Shown one piece after another: positions 1 to 11,900 of a stretch of 64,000 bases of DNA. The position numbers and the translations under genes were made by a program. Position 1 is the stretch's first letter. Each line of letters opens with the position of its first letter. The DNA lies in assembly GCA_037893245.1 (NCBI GenBank), contig JBAIAA010000606.1, forward strand, positions 1,240,001 to 1,304,000, written 5' to 3'. The notes under the pieces were generated by a model. That model did not search any database. It had not been told where the DNA came from and saw only the letters and a list, made by a program, of their open reading frames with translations. This stretch comes from Crossaster papposus (Eukaryota > Echinodermata > Asteroidea > Velatida > Solasteridae).

Positions 1-599
1 CACACGCGTTTCAAATTCGCCATAGGTTTGTGCACACAATCCCCGCCCACAAATAAGGGCATGAAGGAAAGCATGCCCCGGGAAGGGGCTGGGTGTTAGG
101 AGATAGATGGGGCCTCCAGGAATGGCAAAATTAGCAATTTGACCCGGGGCATGCTTTGTTAGTATTTTATTTCGATTTTCTGAACATTTTAACGTTAACA
201 CACGCGTTTCAAATTCGCCATAGGTTTGTGCACACAATCCCCGCCCACAAATAAGGGCATGAAGGAAAGCATGCCCCGGGAAGGGGCTGGGTGTTAGGAG
301 ATAGAGGGGGGCCTCCAGGAATGGCAAAATTAGCAATTTGACCCGGGGCATGCTTTGTTAGTATTTTATTTCGATTTTCTGAAAATGTTAACGTTAACAC
401 ACGCGTTTCAAATTCGCCATAGGTTTGTGCATACAATCCCCGCCCACAAATAAGGGCATGAAGGAAAGTATGCCCCGGGAAGGGGCTGGGTGTTAGGAGA
501 TAGAGGGGGGCCTCCAGGAATGGCAAAATTAGCAATTTGACCCGGGGCATGCTTTGTTAGTATTTTATTTCGATTTTCTGAACATTTTAACGTTAACAC

Positions 600-2150
600 A
601 CGCGTTTCAAATTCGCCATAGGTTTGTGCACACAATCCCCGCCCACAAATAAGGGCATGAAGGAAAGCATGCCCCGGGAAGGGGCTGGGTGTTAGGAGAT
701 AGATGGGGCCTCCAGGAATGGCAAAATTAGCAATTTGACCCGGGGCATGCTTTGTTAGTATTTTATTTCGATTTTCTGAACATTTTAACGTTAACACACG
801 CGTTTCAAATTCGCCATAGGTTTGTGCACACAATCCCCGCCCACAAATAAGGGCATGAAGGAAAGCATGCCCCGGGAAGGGGTTGGGTGTTAGGAGATAG
901 AGGGGGGCCTCCAGGAATGGCAAAATTAGCAATTTGACCCGGGGCATGCTTTGTTAGTATTTTATTTCGATTTTCTGAAAATTTTAACGTTAACACACGC
1001 GTTTCAAATTCGCCATAGGTTTGTGCACACAATCCCCGCCCACAAATAAGGGCATGAAGGAAAGCATGCCCCGGGAAGGGGCTGGGTGTTAGGAAATAGA
1101 GGGGGGCCTCCAGGAATGGCAAAATTAGCAATTTGACCCGGGGCATGCTTTGTTAGTATTTTATTTCGATTTTCTGAAAATTTTAACGTTAACACACGCG
1201 TTTCAAATTCGCCATAGGTTTGTGCACACAATCCCCGCCCACAAATAATGGCATGAAGGAAAGCATGCCCCGGGAAGGGGCTGGGTGTTAGGAGATAGAG
1301 GGGGCCTCCAGGAATGGCAAAATTAGCAATTTGACCCGGGGCATGCTTTGTTAGTATTTTATTTCGATTTTCTGAACATTTTAACGTTAACACACGCGTT
1401 TCAAATTCGCCATAGGTTTGTGCACACAATCCCCGCCCACAAATAAGGGCATGAAGGAAAGCATGCCCCGGGAAGGGGCTGGGTGTTAGGAGATAGAGGG
1501 GGGCCTCCAGGAATGGCAAAATTAGCAATTTGACCCGGGGCATGCTTTGTTAGTATTTTATTTCGATTTTCTGAAAACTTTAACGTTAACACACGCGTTT
1601 CAAATTCGCCATAGGTTTGTGCACACAATCCCCGCCCACAAATAAGGGCATGAAGGAAAGCATGCCCCGGGAAGGGGCTGGGTGTTAGGAGATAGAGGGG
1701 GGCCTCCAGGAATGGCAAAATTAGCAATTTGACCCGTGGCATGCTTTGTTAGTACTTTATTTCGATTTTCTGAAAACTTTAACGTTAACACACGCGTTTC
1801 AAATTCGCCATAGGTTTGTGCACACAATCCACGCCCACAAATAAGGGCATGAAGGAAAGCATGCCCCGGGAAGGGGCTGGGTGTTAGGAGATAGAGGGGG
1901 GCCTCCAGGAATGGCAAAATTAGCAATTTGACCCGGGGCATGCTTTGTTAGTATTTTATTTCGATTTTCTGAACATTTTAACGTTAACACACGCGTTTCA
2001 AATTCGCCATAGGTTTGTGCACACAATCCCCGCCCACAAATAAGGGCATGAAGGAAAGCATGCCCCGGGAAGGGGCTGGGTGTTAGGAGATAGAGGGGGG
2101 CCTCCAGGAATGGCAAAATTAGCAATTTGACCCGGGGCATGCTTTGTTAG
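600..2150. repeat. Segment repeated 21 then 20 units downstream (first copy)
   Basis: Bases ~600-1,550 match ~4,776-5,726 at an offset of 4,176 bp (21 units). Shared rare markers are ggggttggg near 880 and 5,056, and ataatggcatg near 1,246 and 5,422. From ~1,600 to ~2,150 the match continues at 3,977 bp (20 units), with gacccgtggcatgc near 1,734 and 5,711. The change of offset means one monomer was lost from the downstream copy or gained in this one. Single differences noticed are ggaaatag near 1,094 in this copy only, and tcaccat near 4,790 in the other only. Confidence 0.8.
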
Positions 2151-5100
2151 TATTTTATTTCGATTTTCTGAACATTTTAACGTTAACACACGCGTTTCAA
2201 ATTCGCCATAGGTTTGTGCACACAATCCCCGCCCACAAATAAGGGCATGAAGGAAAGCATGCCCCGGGAAGGGGCTGGGTGTTAGGAGATAGAGGGGGGC
2301 CTCCAGGAATGGCAAAATTAGCAATTTGACCCGGGGCATGCTTTGTTAGTATTTTATTTCGATTTTCTGAAAACTTTAACGTTAACACACGCGTTTCAAA
2401 TTCGCCATAGGTTTGTGCACACAATCCACGCCCACAAATAAGGGCATGAAGGAAAGCATGCCCCGGGAAGGGGCTGGGTGTTAGGAGATAGAGGGGGGCC
2501 TCCAGGAATGGCAAAATTAGCAATTTGACCCGGGGCATGCTTTGTTAGTATTTTATTTCGATTTTCTGAACATTTTAACGTTAACACACGCGTTTCAAAT
2601 TCGCCATAGGTTTGTGCACACAATCCCCGCCCACAAATAAGGGCATGAAGGAAAGCATGCCCCGGGAAGGGGCTGGGTGTTAGGAGATAGAGGGGGGCCT
2701 CCAGGAATGGCAAAATTAGCAATTTGACCCGTGGCATGCTTTGTTAGTACTTTATTTCGATTTTCTTAAAACTGTAACGTTAACACACGCGTTTCAAATT
2801 CGCCATAGGTTTGTGCACACAATCCACGCCCACAAATAAGGGCATGAAGGAAAGCATGCCCCGGGAAGGGGCTGGGTGTTAGGAGATAGAGGGGGGCCTC
2901 CAGGAATGGCAAAATTAGCAATTTGACCCGGGGCATGCTTTGTTAGTATTTTATTTCGATTTTCTGAACATTTTAACGTTAACACACGCGTTTCAAATTC
3001 GCCATAGGTTTGTGCACACAATCCCCGCCCACAAATAAGGGCATGAAGGAAAGCATGCCCCGGGAAGGGGCTGGGTGTTAGGAGATAGAGGGGGGCCTCC
3101 AGGAATGGCAAAATTAGCAATTTGACCCGGGGCATGCTTTGTTAGTATTTTATTTCGATTTTCTGAACATTTTAACGTTAACACACGCGTTTCAAATTCG
3201 CCATAGGTTTGTGCACACAATCCCCGCCCACAAATAAGGGCATGAAGGAAAGCATGCCCCGGGAAGGGGCTGGGTGTTAGGAGATAGAGGGGGGCCTCCA
3301 GGAATGGCAAAATTAGCAATTTGACCCGGGGCATGCTTTGTTAGTATTTTATTTCGATTTTCTGAAAACTTTAACGTTAACACACGCGTTTCAAATTCGC
3401 CATAGGTTTGTGCACACAATCCACGCCCACAAATAAGGGCATGAAGGAAAGCATGCCCCGGGAAGGGGCTGGGTGTTAGGAGATAGAGGGGGGCCTCCAG
3501 GAATGGCAAAATTAGCAATTTGACCCGGGGCATGCTTTGTTAGTATTTTATTTCGATTTTCTGAACATTTTAACGTTAACACACGCGTTTCAAATTCGCC
3601 ATAGGTTTGTGCACACAATCCCCGCCCACAAATAAGGGCATGAAGGAAAGCATGCCCCGGGAAGGGGCTGGGTGTTAGGAGATAGAGGGGGGCCTCCAGG
3701 AATGGCAAAATTAGCAATTTGACCCGGGGCATGCTTTGTTAGTATTTTATTTCGATTTTCTGAAAACTTTAACGTTAACACACGCGTTTCAAATTCGCCA
3801 TAGGTTTGTGCACACAATCCACGCCCACAAATAAGGGCATGAAGGAAAGCATGCCCCGGGAAGGGGCTGGGTGTTAGGAGATAGAGGGGGGCCTCCAGGA
3901 ATGGCAAAATTAGCAATTTGACCCGGGGCATGCTTTGTTAGTATTTTATTTCGATTTTCTGAACATTTTAACGTTAACACACGCGTTTCAAATTCGCCAT
4001 AGGTTTGTGCACACAATCCCCGCCCACAAATAAGGGCATGAAGGAAAGCATGCCCCGGGAAGGGGCTGGGTGTTAGGAGATAGATGGGGCCTCCAGGAAT
4101 GGCAAAATTAGCAATTTGACCCGGGGCATGCTTTGTTAGTATTTTATTTCGATTTTCTGAAAACTTTAACGTTAACACACGCGTTTCAAATTCGCCATAG
4201 GTTTGTGCACACAATCCACGCCCACAAATAAGGGCATGAAGGAAAGCATGCCCCGGGAAGGGGCTGGGTGTTAGGAGATAGAGGGGGGCCTCCAGGAATG
4301 GCAAAATTAGCAATTTGACCCGGGGCATGCTTTGTTAGTATTTTATTTCGATTTTCTGAAACTTTTAACGTTAACACACGCGTTTCAAATTCGCCATAGG
4401 TTTGTGCACACAATCCCCGCCCACAAATAAGGGCATGAAGGAAAGCATGCCCCGGGAAGGGGCTGGGTGTTAGGAGATAGAGGGGGGCCTCCAGGAATGG
4501 CAAAATTAGCAATTTGACCCGGGGCATGCTTTGTTAGTATTTTATTTCGATTTTCTGAAAACTTTAACGTTAACACACGCGTTTCAAATTCGCCATAGGT
4601 TTGTGCACACAATCCACGCCCACAAATAAGGGCATGAAGGAAAGCATGCCCCGGGAAGGGGCTGGGTGTTAGGAGATAGAGGGGGGCCTCCAGGAATGGC
4701 AAAATTAGCAATTTGACCCGGGGCATGCTTTGTTAGTATTTTATTTCGATTTTCTGAACATTTTAACGTTAACACACGCGTTTCAAATTCACCATAGGTT
4801 TGTGCACACAATCCCCGCCCACAAATAAGGGCATGAAGGAAAGCATGCCCCGGGAAGGGGCTGGGTGTTAGGAGATAGATGGGGCCTCCAGGAATGGCAA
4901 AATTAGCAATTTGACCCGGGGCATGCTTTGTTAGTATTTTATTTCGATTTTCTGAACATTTTAACGTTAACACACGCGTTTCAAATTCGCCATAGGTTTG
5001 TGCACACAATCCCCGCCCACAAATAAGGGCATGAAGGAAAGCATGCCCCGGGAAGGGGTTGGGTGTTAGGAGATAGAGGGGGGCCTCCAGGAATGGCAAA

Positions 5101-5225
5101 ATTAGCAATTTGACCCGGGGCATGCTTTGTTAGTATTTTATTTCGATTTTCTGAAAATTTTAACGTTAACACACGCGTTTCAAATTCGCCATAGGTTTGT
5201 GCACACAATCCCCGCCCACAAATAA

Positions 5226-5247
5226 GGGCATGAAGGAAAGCATGCCC
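5226..5247. repeat. Short 7-bp hairpin overlapping the long inverted-repeat arm
   Basis: The string gggcatg (5226-5232) pairs with catgccc (5241-5247) across an 8-base loop, aaggaaag. Its right half lies inside the left arm of the 15-bp inverted repeat, so the two structures cannot form on one strand at the same time. It is conserved in most units. No function is assigned. Confidence 0.8.
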
Positions 5248-5327
5248 CGGGAAGGGGCTGGGTGTTAGGAGATAGAGGGGGGCCTCCAGGAATGGCAAAA
5301 TTAGCAATTTGACCCGGGGCATGCTTT
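5237..5327. repeat. Perfect 15-bp inverted repeat within the monomer
   Basis: The left arm aaagcatgccccggg (5237-5251, unit 68-82) is the exact reverse complement of the right arm cccggggcatgcttt (5313-5327, unit 144-158). A 61-bp spacer separates them. Pairing stops at both ends: g67 faces g159, and a83 faces a143. The element recurs in nearly every unit, so the array holds over 300 potential stem-loops or cruciforms. Variants that break the stem exist, for example ccccaggaag in the left arm, and gaccagggg or ggcattcttt in the right arm. I saw no clear compensatory change, so constraint on an RNA fold is not supported by the sequence alone. Confidence 0.93.
5249..5282 (+). repeat. G-rich block with a length-variable G run
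   Basis: On the plus strand, G runs of 3, 4, 3 and 6 occur at 5249-5251, 5254-5257, 5260-5262 and 5277-5282. The gaps are 2, 2 and 14 bases. The first three runs fit a G-quadruplex pattern, but the 14-base loop is longer than the usual 1-7 base rule, so folding is possible rather than predicted. The last run is the main indel site of the array. It is usually 6 G, with 5 G in many 198-bp units, and a form with t followed by 4 G in the left territory. It is 7 G near 29,328, 32,709, 35,297 and 62,132. It becomes 8 G near 58,952 and 60,541, where the preceding a is also g. Confidence 0.85.
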
Positions 5328-5368
5328 GTTAGTATTTTATTTCGATTTTCTGAAAATTTTAACGTTAA
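5325..5368. repeat. AT-rich tract of the monomer ending in a 10-bp palindrome
   Basis: Only 8 of these 44 bases are G or C. The tract contains the interrupted palindrome attttctgaaaat (unit 176-188) and aaaatttt (184-191), and it ends in the perfect palindrome ttaacgttaa (5359-5368). This is the most variable part of the unit by substitution. Alternatives at 182-192 include tgaacattttaa, tgaaaactttaa, tgaaaatgttaa, tgaaactgttaa and agaaaattgtta. The variant with gttaacgttaac makes a 12-bp palindrome. Alternating AT-rich and GC-rich DNA with a 199-bp period is close to one nucleosome repeat length, so it could phase nucleosomes; this is inference. Confidence 0.85.
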
Positions 5369-8300
5369 CACACGCGTTTCAAATTCGCCATAGGTTTGTG
5401 CACACAATCCCCGCCCACAAATAATGGCATGAAGGAAAGCATGCCCCGGGAAGGGGCTGGGTGTTAGGAGATAGAGGGGGCCTCCAGGAATGGCAAAATT
5501 AGCAATTTGACCCGGGGCATGCTTTGTTAGTATTTTATTTCGATTTTCTGAACATTTTAACGTTAACACACGCGTTTCAAATTCGCCATAGGTTTGTGCA
5601 CACAATCCCCGCCCACAAATAAGGGCATGAAGGAAAGCATGCCCCGGGAAGGGGCTGGGTGTTAGGAGATAGAGGGGGGCCTCCAGGAATGGCAAAATTA
5701 GCAATTTGACCCGTGGCATGCTTTGTTAGTACTTTATTTCGATTTTCTGAAAACTTTAACGTTAACACACGCGTTTCAAATTCGCCATAGGTTTGTGCAC
5801 ACAATCCACGCCCACAAATAAGGGCATGAAGGAAAGCATGCCCCGGGAAGGGGCTGGGTGTTAGGAGATAGAGGGGGGCCTCCAGGAATGGCAAAATTAG
5901 CAATTTGACCCGGGGCATGCTTTGTTAGTATTTTATTTCGATTTTCTGAACATTTTAACGTTAACACACGCGTTTCAAATTCGCCATAGGTTTGTGCACA
6001 CAATCCCCGCCCACAAATAAGGGCATGAAGGAAAGCATGCCCCGGGAAGGGGCTGGGTGTTAGGAGATAGAGGGGGGCCTCCAGGAATGGCAAAATTAGC
6101 AATTTGACCCGGGGCATGCTTTGTTAGTATTTTATTTCGATTTTCTGAAAATTTTAACGTTAACACACGCGTTTCAAATTCGCCATAGGTTTGTGCACAC
6201 AATCCACGCCCACAAATAAGGGCATGAAGGAAAGCATGCCCCGGGAAGGGGCTGGGTGTTAGGAGATAGAGGGGGGCCTCCAGGAATGGCAAAATTAGCA
6301 ATTTGACCCGGGGCATGCTTTGTTAGTATTTTATTTCGATTTTCTGAACATTTTAACGTTAACACACGCGTTTCAAATTCGCCATAGGTTTGTGCACACA
6401 ATCCCCGCCCACAAATAAGGGCATGAAGGAAAGCATGCCCCGGGAAGGGGCTGGGTGTTAGGAGATAGATGGGGCCTCCAGGAATGGCAAAATTAGCAAT
6501 TTGACCCGGGGCATGCTTTGTTAGTATTTTATTTCGATTTTCTGAACATTTTAACGTTAACACACGCGTTTCAAATTCGCCATAGGTTTGTGCACACAAT
6601 CCCCGCCCACAAATAAGGGCATGAAGGAAAGCATGCCCCGGGAAGGGGCTGGGTGTTAGGAGATAGAGGGGGGCCTCCAGGAATGGCAAAATTAGCAATT
6701 TGACCCGGGGCATGCTTTGTTAGTATTTTATTTCGATTTTCTGAAAACTTTAACGTTAACACACGCGTTTCAAATTCGCCATAGGTTTGTGCACACAATC
6801 CCCGCCCACAAATAAGGGCATGAAGGAAAGCATGCCCCGGGAAGGGGCTGGGTGTTAGGAGATAGAGGGGGGCCTCCAGGAATGGCAAAATTAGCAATTT
6901 GACCCGGGGCATGCTTTGTTAGTACTTTATTTCGATTTTCTGAAAACTTTAACGTTAACACACGCGTTTCAAATTCGCCATAGGTTTGTGCACACAATCC
7001 ACGCCCACAAATAAGGGCATGAAGGAAAGCATGCCCCGGGAAGGGGCTGGGTGTTAGGAGATAGAGGGGGGCCTCCAGGAATGGCAAAATTAGCAATTTG
7101 ACCCGGGGCATGCTTTGTTAGTACTTTATTTCGATTTTCTGAAAACTTTAACGTTAACACACGCGTTTCAAATTCGCCATAGGTTTGTGCACACAATCCC
7201 CGCCCACAAATAAGGGCATGAAGGAAAGCATGCCCCGGGAAGGGGCTGGGTGTTAGGAGATAGAGGGGGGCCTCCAGGAATGGCAAAATTAGCAATTTGA
7301 CCCGGGGCATGCTTTGTTAATATTTTATTTCGATTTTCTGAAAATTTTAACGTTAACACACGCGTTTCAAATTCGCCATAGGTTTGTGCACACAATCCAC
7401 GCCCACAAATAAGGGCATGAAGGAAAGCATGCCCCGGGAAGGGGCTGGGTGTTAGGAGATAGAGGGGGGCCTCCAGGAATGGCAAAATTAGCAATTTGAC
7501 CCGGGGCATGCTTTGTTAGTATTTTATTTCGATTTTCTGAACATTTTAACGTTAACACACGCGTTTCAAATTCGCCATAGGTTTGTGCACACAATCCCCG
7601 CCCACAAATAAGGGCATGAAGGAAAGCATGCCCCGGGAAGGGGCTGGGTGTTAGGAGATAGATGGGGCCTCCAGGAATGGCAAAATTAGCAATTTGACCC
7701 GGGGCATGCTTTGTTAGTATTTTATTTCGATTTTCTGAACATTTTAACGTTAACACACGCGTTTCAAATTCGCCATAGGTTTGTGCACACAATCCCCGCC
7801 CACAAATAAGGGCATGAAGGAAAGCATGCCCCGGGAAGGGGCTGGGTGTTAGGAGATAGAGGGGGGCCTCCAGGAATGGCAAAATTAGCAATTTGACCCG
7901 GGGCATGCTTTGTTAGTATTTTATTTCGATTTTCTGAAAACTTTAACGTTAACACACGCGTTTCAAATTCGCCATAGGTTTGTGCACACAATCCCCGCCC
8001 ACAAATAAGGGCATGAAGGAAAGCATGCCCCGGGAAGGGGCTGGGTGTTAGGAGATAGAGGGGGGCCTCCAGGAATGGCAAAATTAGCAATTTGACCCGG
8101 GGCATGCTTTGTTAGTACTTTATTTCGATTTTCTGAAAACTTTAACGTTAACACACGCGTTTCAAATTCGCCATAGGTTTGTGCACACAATCCACGCCCA
8201 CAAATAAGGGCATGAAGGAAAGCATGCCCCGGGAAGGGGCTGGGTGTTAGGAGATAGAGGGGGGCCTCCAGGAATGGCAAAATTAGCAATTTGACCCGGG

Positions 8301-8947
8301 GCATGCTTTGTTAGTATTTTATTTCGATTTTCTGAACATTTTAACGTTAACACACGCGTTTCAAATTCGCCATAGGTTTGTGCACACAATCCCCGCCCAC
8401 AAATAAGGGCATGAAGGAAAGCATGCCCCGGGAAGGGGCTGGGTGTTAGGAGATAGAGGGGGGCCTCCAGGAATGGCAAAATTAGCAATTTGACCCGGGG
8501 CATGCTTTGTTAGTATTTTATTTCGATTTTCTGAAAATTTTAACGTTAACACACGCGTTTCAAATTCGCCATAGGTTTGTGCACACAATCCACGCCCACA
8601 AATAAGGGCATGAAGGAAAGCATGCCCCGGGAAGGGGCTGGGTGTTAGGAGATAGAGGGGGGCCTCCAGGAATGGCAAAATTAGCAATTTGACCCGGGGC
8701 ATGCTTTGTTAGTACTTTATTTCGATTTTCTGAAAACTTTAACGTTAACACACGCGTTTCAAATTCGCCATAGGTTTGTGCACACAATCCACGCCCACAA
8801 ATAAGGGCATGAAGGAAAGCATGCCCCGGGAAGGGGCTGGGTGTTAGGAGATAGAGGGGGGCCTCCAGGAATGGCAAAATTAGCAATTTGACCCGGGGCA
8901 TGCTTTGTTAGTATTTTATTTCGATTTTCTGAACATTTTAACGTTAA

Positions 8948-11900
8948 CACACGCGTTTCAAATTCGCCATAGGTTTGTGCACACAATCCCCGCCCACAAA
9001 TAAGGGCATGAAGGAAAGCATGCCCCGGGAAGGGGCTGGGTGTTAGGAGATAGAGGGGGGCCTCCAGGAATGGCAAAATTAGCAATTTGACCCGGGGCAT
9101 GCTTTGTTAGTATTTTATTTCGATTTTCTGAACATTTTAACGTTAACACACGCGTTTCAAATTCGCCATAGGTTTGTGCACACAATCCCCGCCCACAAAT
9201 AAGGGCATGAAGGAAAGCATGCCCCGGGAAGGGGCTGGGTGTTAGGAGATAGATGGGGCCTCCAGGAATGGCAAAATTAGCAATTTGACCCGGGGCATGC
9301 TTTGTTAGTACTTTATTTCGATTTTCTGAAAACTTTAACGTTAACACACGCGTTTCAAATTCGCCATGGGTTTGTGCACACAATCCACGCCCACAAATAA
9401 GGGCATGAAGGAAAGCATGCCCCGGGAAGGGGCTGGGTGTTAGGAGATAGAGGGGGGCCTCCAGGAATGGCAAAATTAGCAATTTGACCCGGGGCATGCT
9501 TTGTTAGTATTTTATTTCGATTTTCTGAAAACTTTAACGTTAACACACGCGTTTCAAATTCGCCATAGGTTTGTGCACACAATCCCCGCCCACAAATAAG
9601 GGCATGAAGGAAAGCATGCCCCGGGAAGGGGCTGGGTGTTAGGAGATAGAGGGGGGCCTCCAGGAATGGCAAAATTAGCAATTTGACCCGGGGCATGCTT
9701 TGTTAGTACTTTATTTCGATTTTCTGAAAACTTTAACGTTAACACACGCGTTTCAAATTCGCCATAGGTTTGTGCACACAATCCACGCCCACAAATAAGG
9801 GCATGAAGGAAAGCATGCCCCGGGAAGGGGCTGGGTGTTAGGAGATAGAGGGGGGCCTCCAGGAATGGCAAAATTAGCAATTTGACCCGGGGCATGCTTT
9901 GTTAGTATTTTATTTCGATTTTCTGAACATTTTAACGTTAACACACGCGTTTCAAATTCGCCATAGGTTTGTGCACACAATCCCCGCCCACAAATAAGGG
10001 CATGAAGGAAAGCATGCCCCGGGAAGGGGCTGGGTGTTAGGAGATAGAGGGGGGCCTCCAGGAATGGCAAAATTAGCAATTTGACCCGGGGCATGCTTTG
10101 TTAGTATTTTATTTCGATTTTCTGAAAATTTTAACGTTAACACACGCGTTTCAAATTCGCCATAGGTTTGTGCACACAATCCACGCCCACAAATAAGGGC
10201 ATGAAGGAAAGCATGCCCCGGGAAGGGGCTGGGTGTTAGGAGATAGAGGGGGGCCTCCAGGAATGGCAAAATTAGCAATTTGACCCGGGGCATGCTTTGT
10301 TAGTACTTTATTTCGATTTTCTGAAAACTTTAACGTTAACACACGCGTTTCAAATTCGCCATAGGTTTGTGCACACAATCCACGCCCACAAATAAGGGCA
10401 TGAAGGAAAGCATGCCCGGGAAGGGGCTGGGTGTTAGGAGATAGAGGGGGGCCTCCAGGAATGGCAAAATTAGCAATTTGACCCGGGGCATGCTTTGTTA
10501 GTATTTTATTTCGATTTTCTGAACATTTTAACGTTAACACACGCGTTTCAAATTCGCCATAGGTTTGTGCACACAATCCCCGCCCACAAATAAGGGCATG
10601 AAGGAAAGCATGCCCCGGGAAGGGGCTGGGTGTTAGGAGATAGAGGGGGGCCTCCAGGAATGGCAAAATTAGCAATTTGACCCGGGGCATGCTTTGTTAG
10701 TATTTTATTTCGATTTTCTGAACATTTTAACGTTAACACACGCGTTTCAAATTCGCCATAGGTTTGTGCACACAATCCCCGCCCACAAATAAGGGCATGA
10801 AGGAAAGCATGCCCCGGGAAGGGGCTGGGTGTTAGGAGATAGATGGGGCCTCCAGGAATGGCAAAATTAGCAATTTGACCCGGGGCATGCTTTGTTAGTA
10901 CTTTATTTCGATTTTCTGAAAACTTTAACGTTAACACACGCGTTTCAAATTCGCCATGGGTTTGTGCACACAATCCACGCCCACAAATAAGGGCATGAAG
11001 GAAAGCATGCCCCGGGAAGGGGCTGGGTGTTAGGAGATAGAGGGGGGCCTCCAGGAATGGCAAAATTAGCAATTTGACCCGGGGCATGCTTTGTTAGTAT
11101 TTTATTTCGATTTTCTGAAAACTTTAACGTTAACACACGCGTTTCAAATTCGCCATAGGTTTGTGCACACAATCCCCGCCCACAAATAAGGGCATGAAGG
11201 AAAGCATGCCCCGGGAAGGGGCTGGGTGTTAGGAGATAGAGGGGGGCCTCCAGGAATGGCAAAATTAGCAATTTGACCCGGGGCATGCTTTGTTAGTACT
11301 TTATTTCGATTTTCTGAAAACTTTAACGTTAACACACGCGTTTCAAATTCGCCATAGGTTTGTGCACACAATCCACGCCCACAAATAAGGGCATGAAGGA
11401 AAGCATGCCCCGGGAAGGGGCTGGGTGTTAGGAGATAGAGGGGGGCCTCCAGGAATGGCAAAATTAGCAATTTGACCCGGGGCATGCTTTGTTAGTATTT
11501 TATTTCGATTTTCTGAACATTTTAACGTTAACACACGCGTTTCAAATTCGCCATAGGTTTGTGCACACAATCCCCGCCCACAAATAAGGGCATGAAGGAA
11601 AGCATGCCCCGGGAAGGGGCTGGGTGTTAGGAGATAGAGGGGGGCCTCCAGGAATGGCAAAATTAGCAATTTGACCCGGGGCATGCTTTGTTAGTATTTT
11701 ATTTCGATTTTCTGAAAATTTTAACGTTAACACACGCGTTTCAAATTCGCCATAGGTTTGTGCACACAATCCACGCCCACAAATAAGGGCATGAAGGAAA
11801 GCATGCCCCGGGAAGGGGCTGGGTGTTAGGAGATAGAGGGGGGCCTCCAGGAATGGCAAAATTAGCAATTTGACCCGGGGCATGCTTTGTTAGTACTTTA

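Larger units (their letters stand above)
5170..5368 (+). repeat. Reference monomer of the satellite (199 bp)
   Basis: This copy carries the commonest base at nearly every variable site, so I use it to number the unit from 1 to 199; the start point is arbitrary. It has 40 C and 53 G (46.7% GC). It holds 8 CpG sites, about 0.75 of the number expected from base composition, so CpG is not strongly depleted. Six-base palindromes include acgcgt (4-9), gtgcac (30-35), gcatgc (71-76 and 150-155), cccggg (77-82 and 144-149) and aacgtt (192-197). The main variable sites elsewhere are position 23 (t or c), 24 (a or g), 35 (c or t), 43 (c, a or g), 80 (g or a), the 107-115 G run, 146 (c, a or t), and 182-192, where several alternative strings occur. 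Confidence 0.97.
4776..6120. repeat. Segment repeated 21 then 20 units upstream (second copy)
   Basis: This is the partner of ~600-2,150 and is one monomer shorter. The rare ggggttggg, ataatggcatg and gacccgtggcatgc markers occur in the same order. Beyond about 6,120 the two copies diverge in their end-of-unit variants. Confidence 0.78.

Noticed and set aside
209..550. Repeated minus-strand open frames of 113, 179 and 245 codons as protein genes
   Set aside because: They recur in every unit, overlap each other in different frames, and change length only with 198- versus 199-bp units. They show no recognisable domain or separate regulatory sequence. They are explained by the repeat period.
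5185..5201. CENP-B box-like string at attcgccataggtttg
   Set aside because: It matches the ttcg and the following a of the consensus core but not the cggg part. About 6 of 9 key positions match, too weak to claim a binding site.
5266..5270. Arthropod-type telomere repeat ttagg
   Set aside because: It occurs once per unit inside gtgttaggag and is not tandem, so it is a chance 5-mer.
5340..5352. RNA polymerase III internal promoter (B box-like tttcgatttt)
   Set aside because: Only about 6 of 10 B box positions match, with no matching A box at a suitable distance. Transcription cannot be inferred.
5359..5368. Bacterial operator or terminator from the ttaacgttaa palindrome or the G/C stem
   Set aside because: There is no gene context, and each element recurs with the satellite period.
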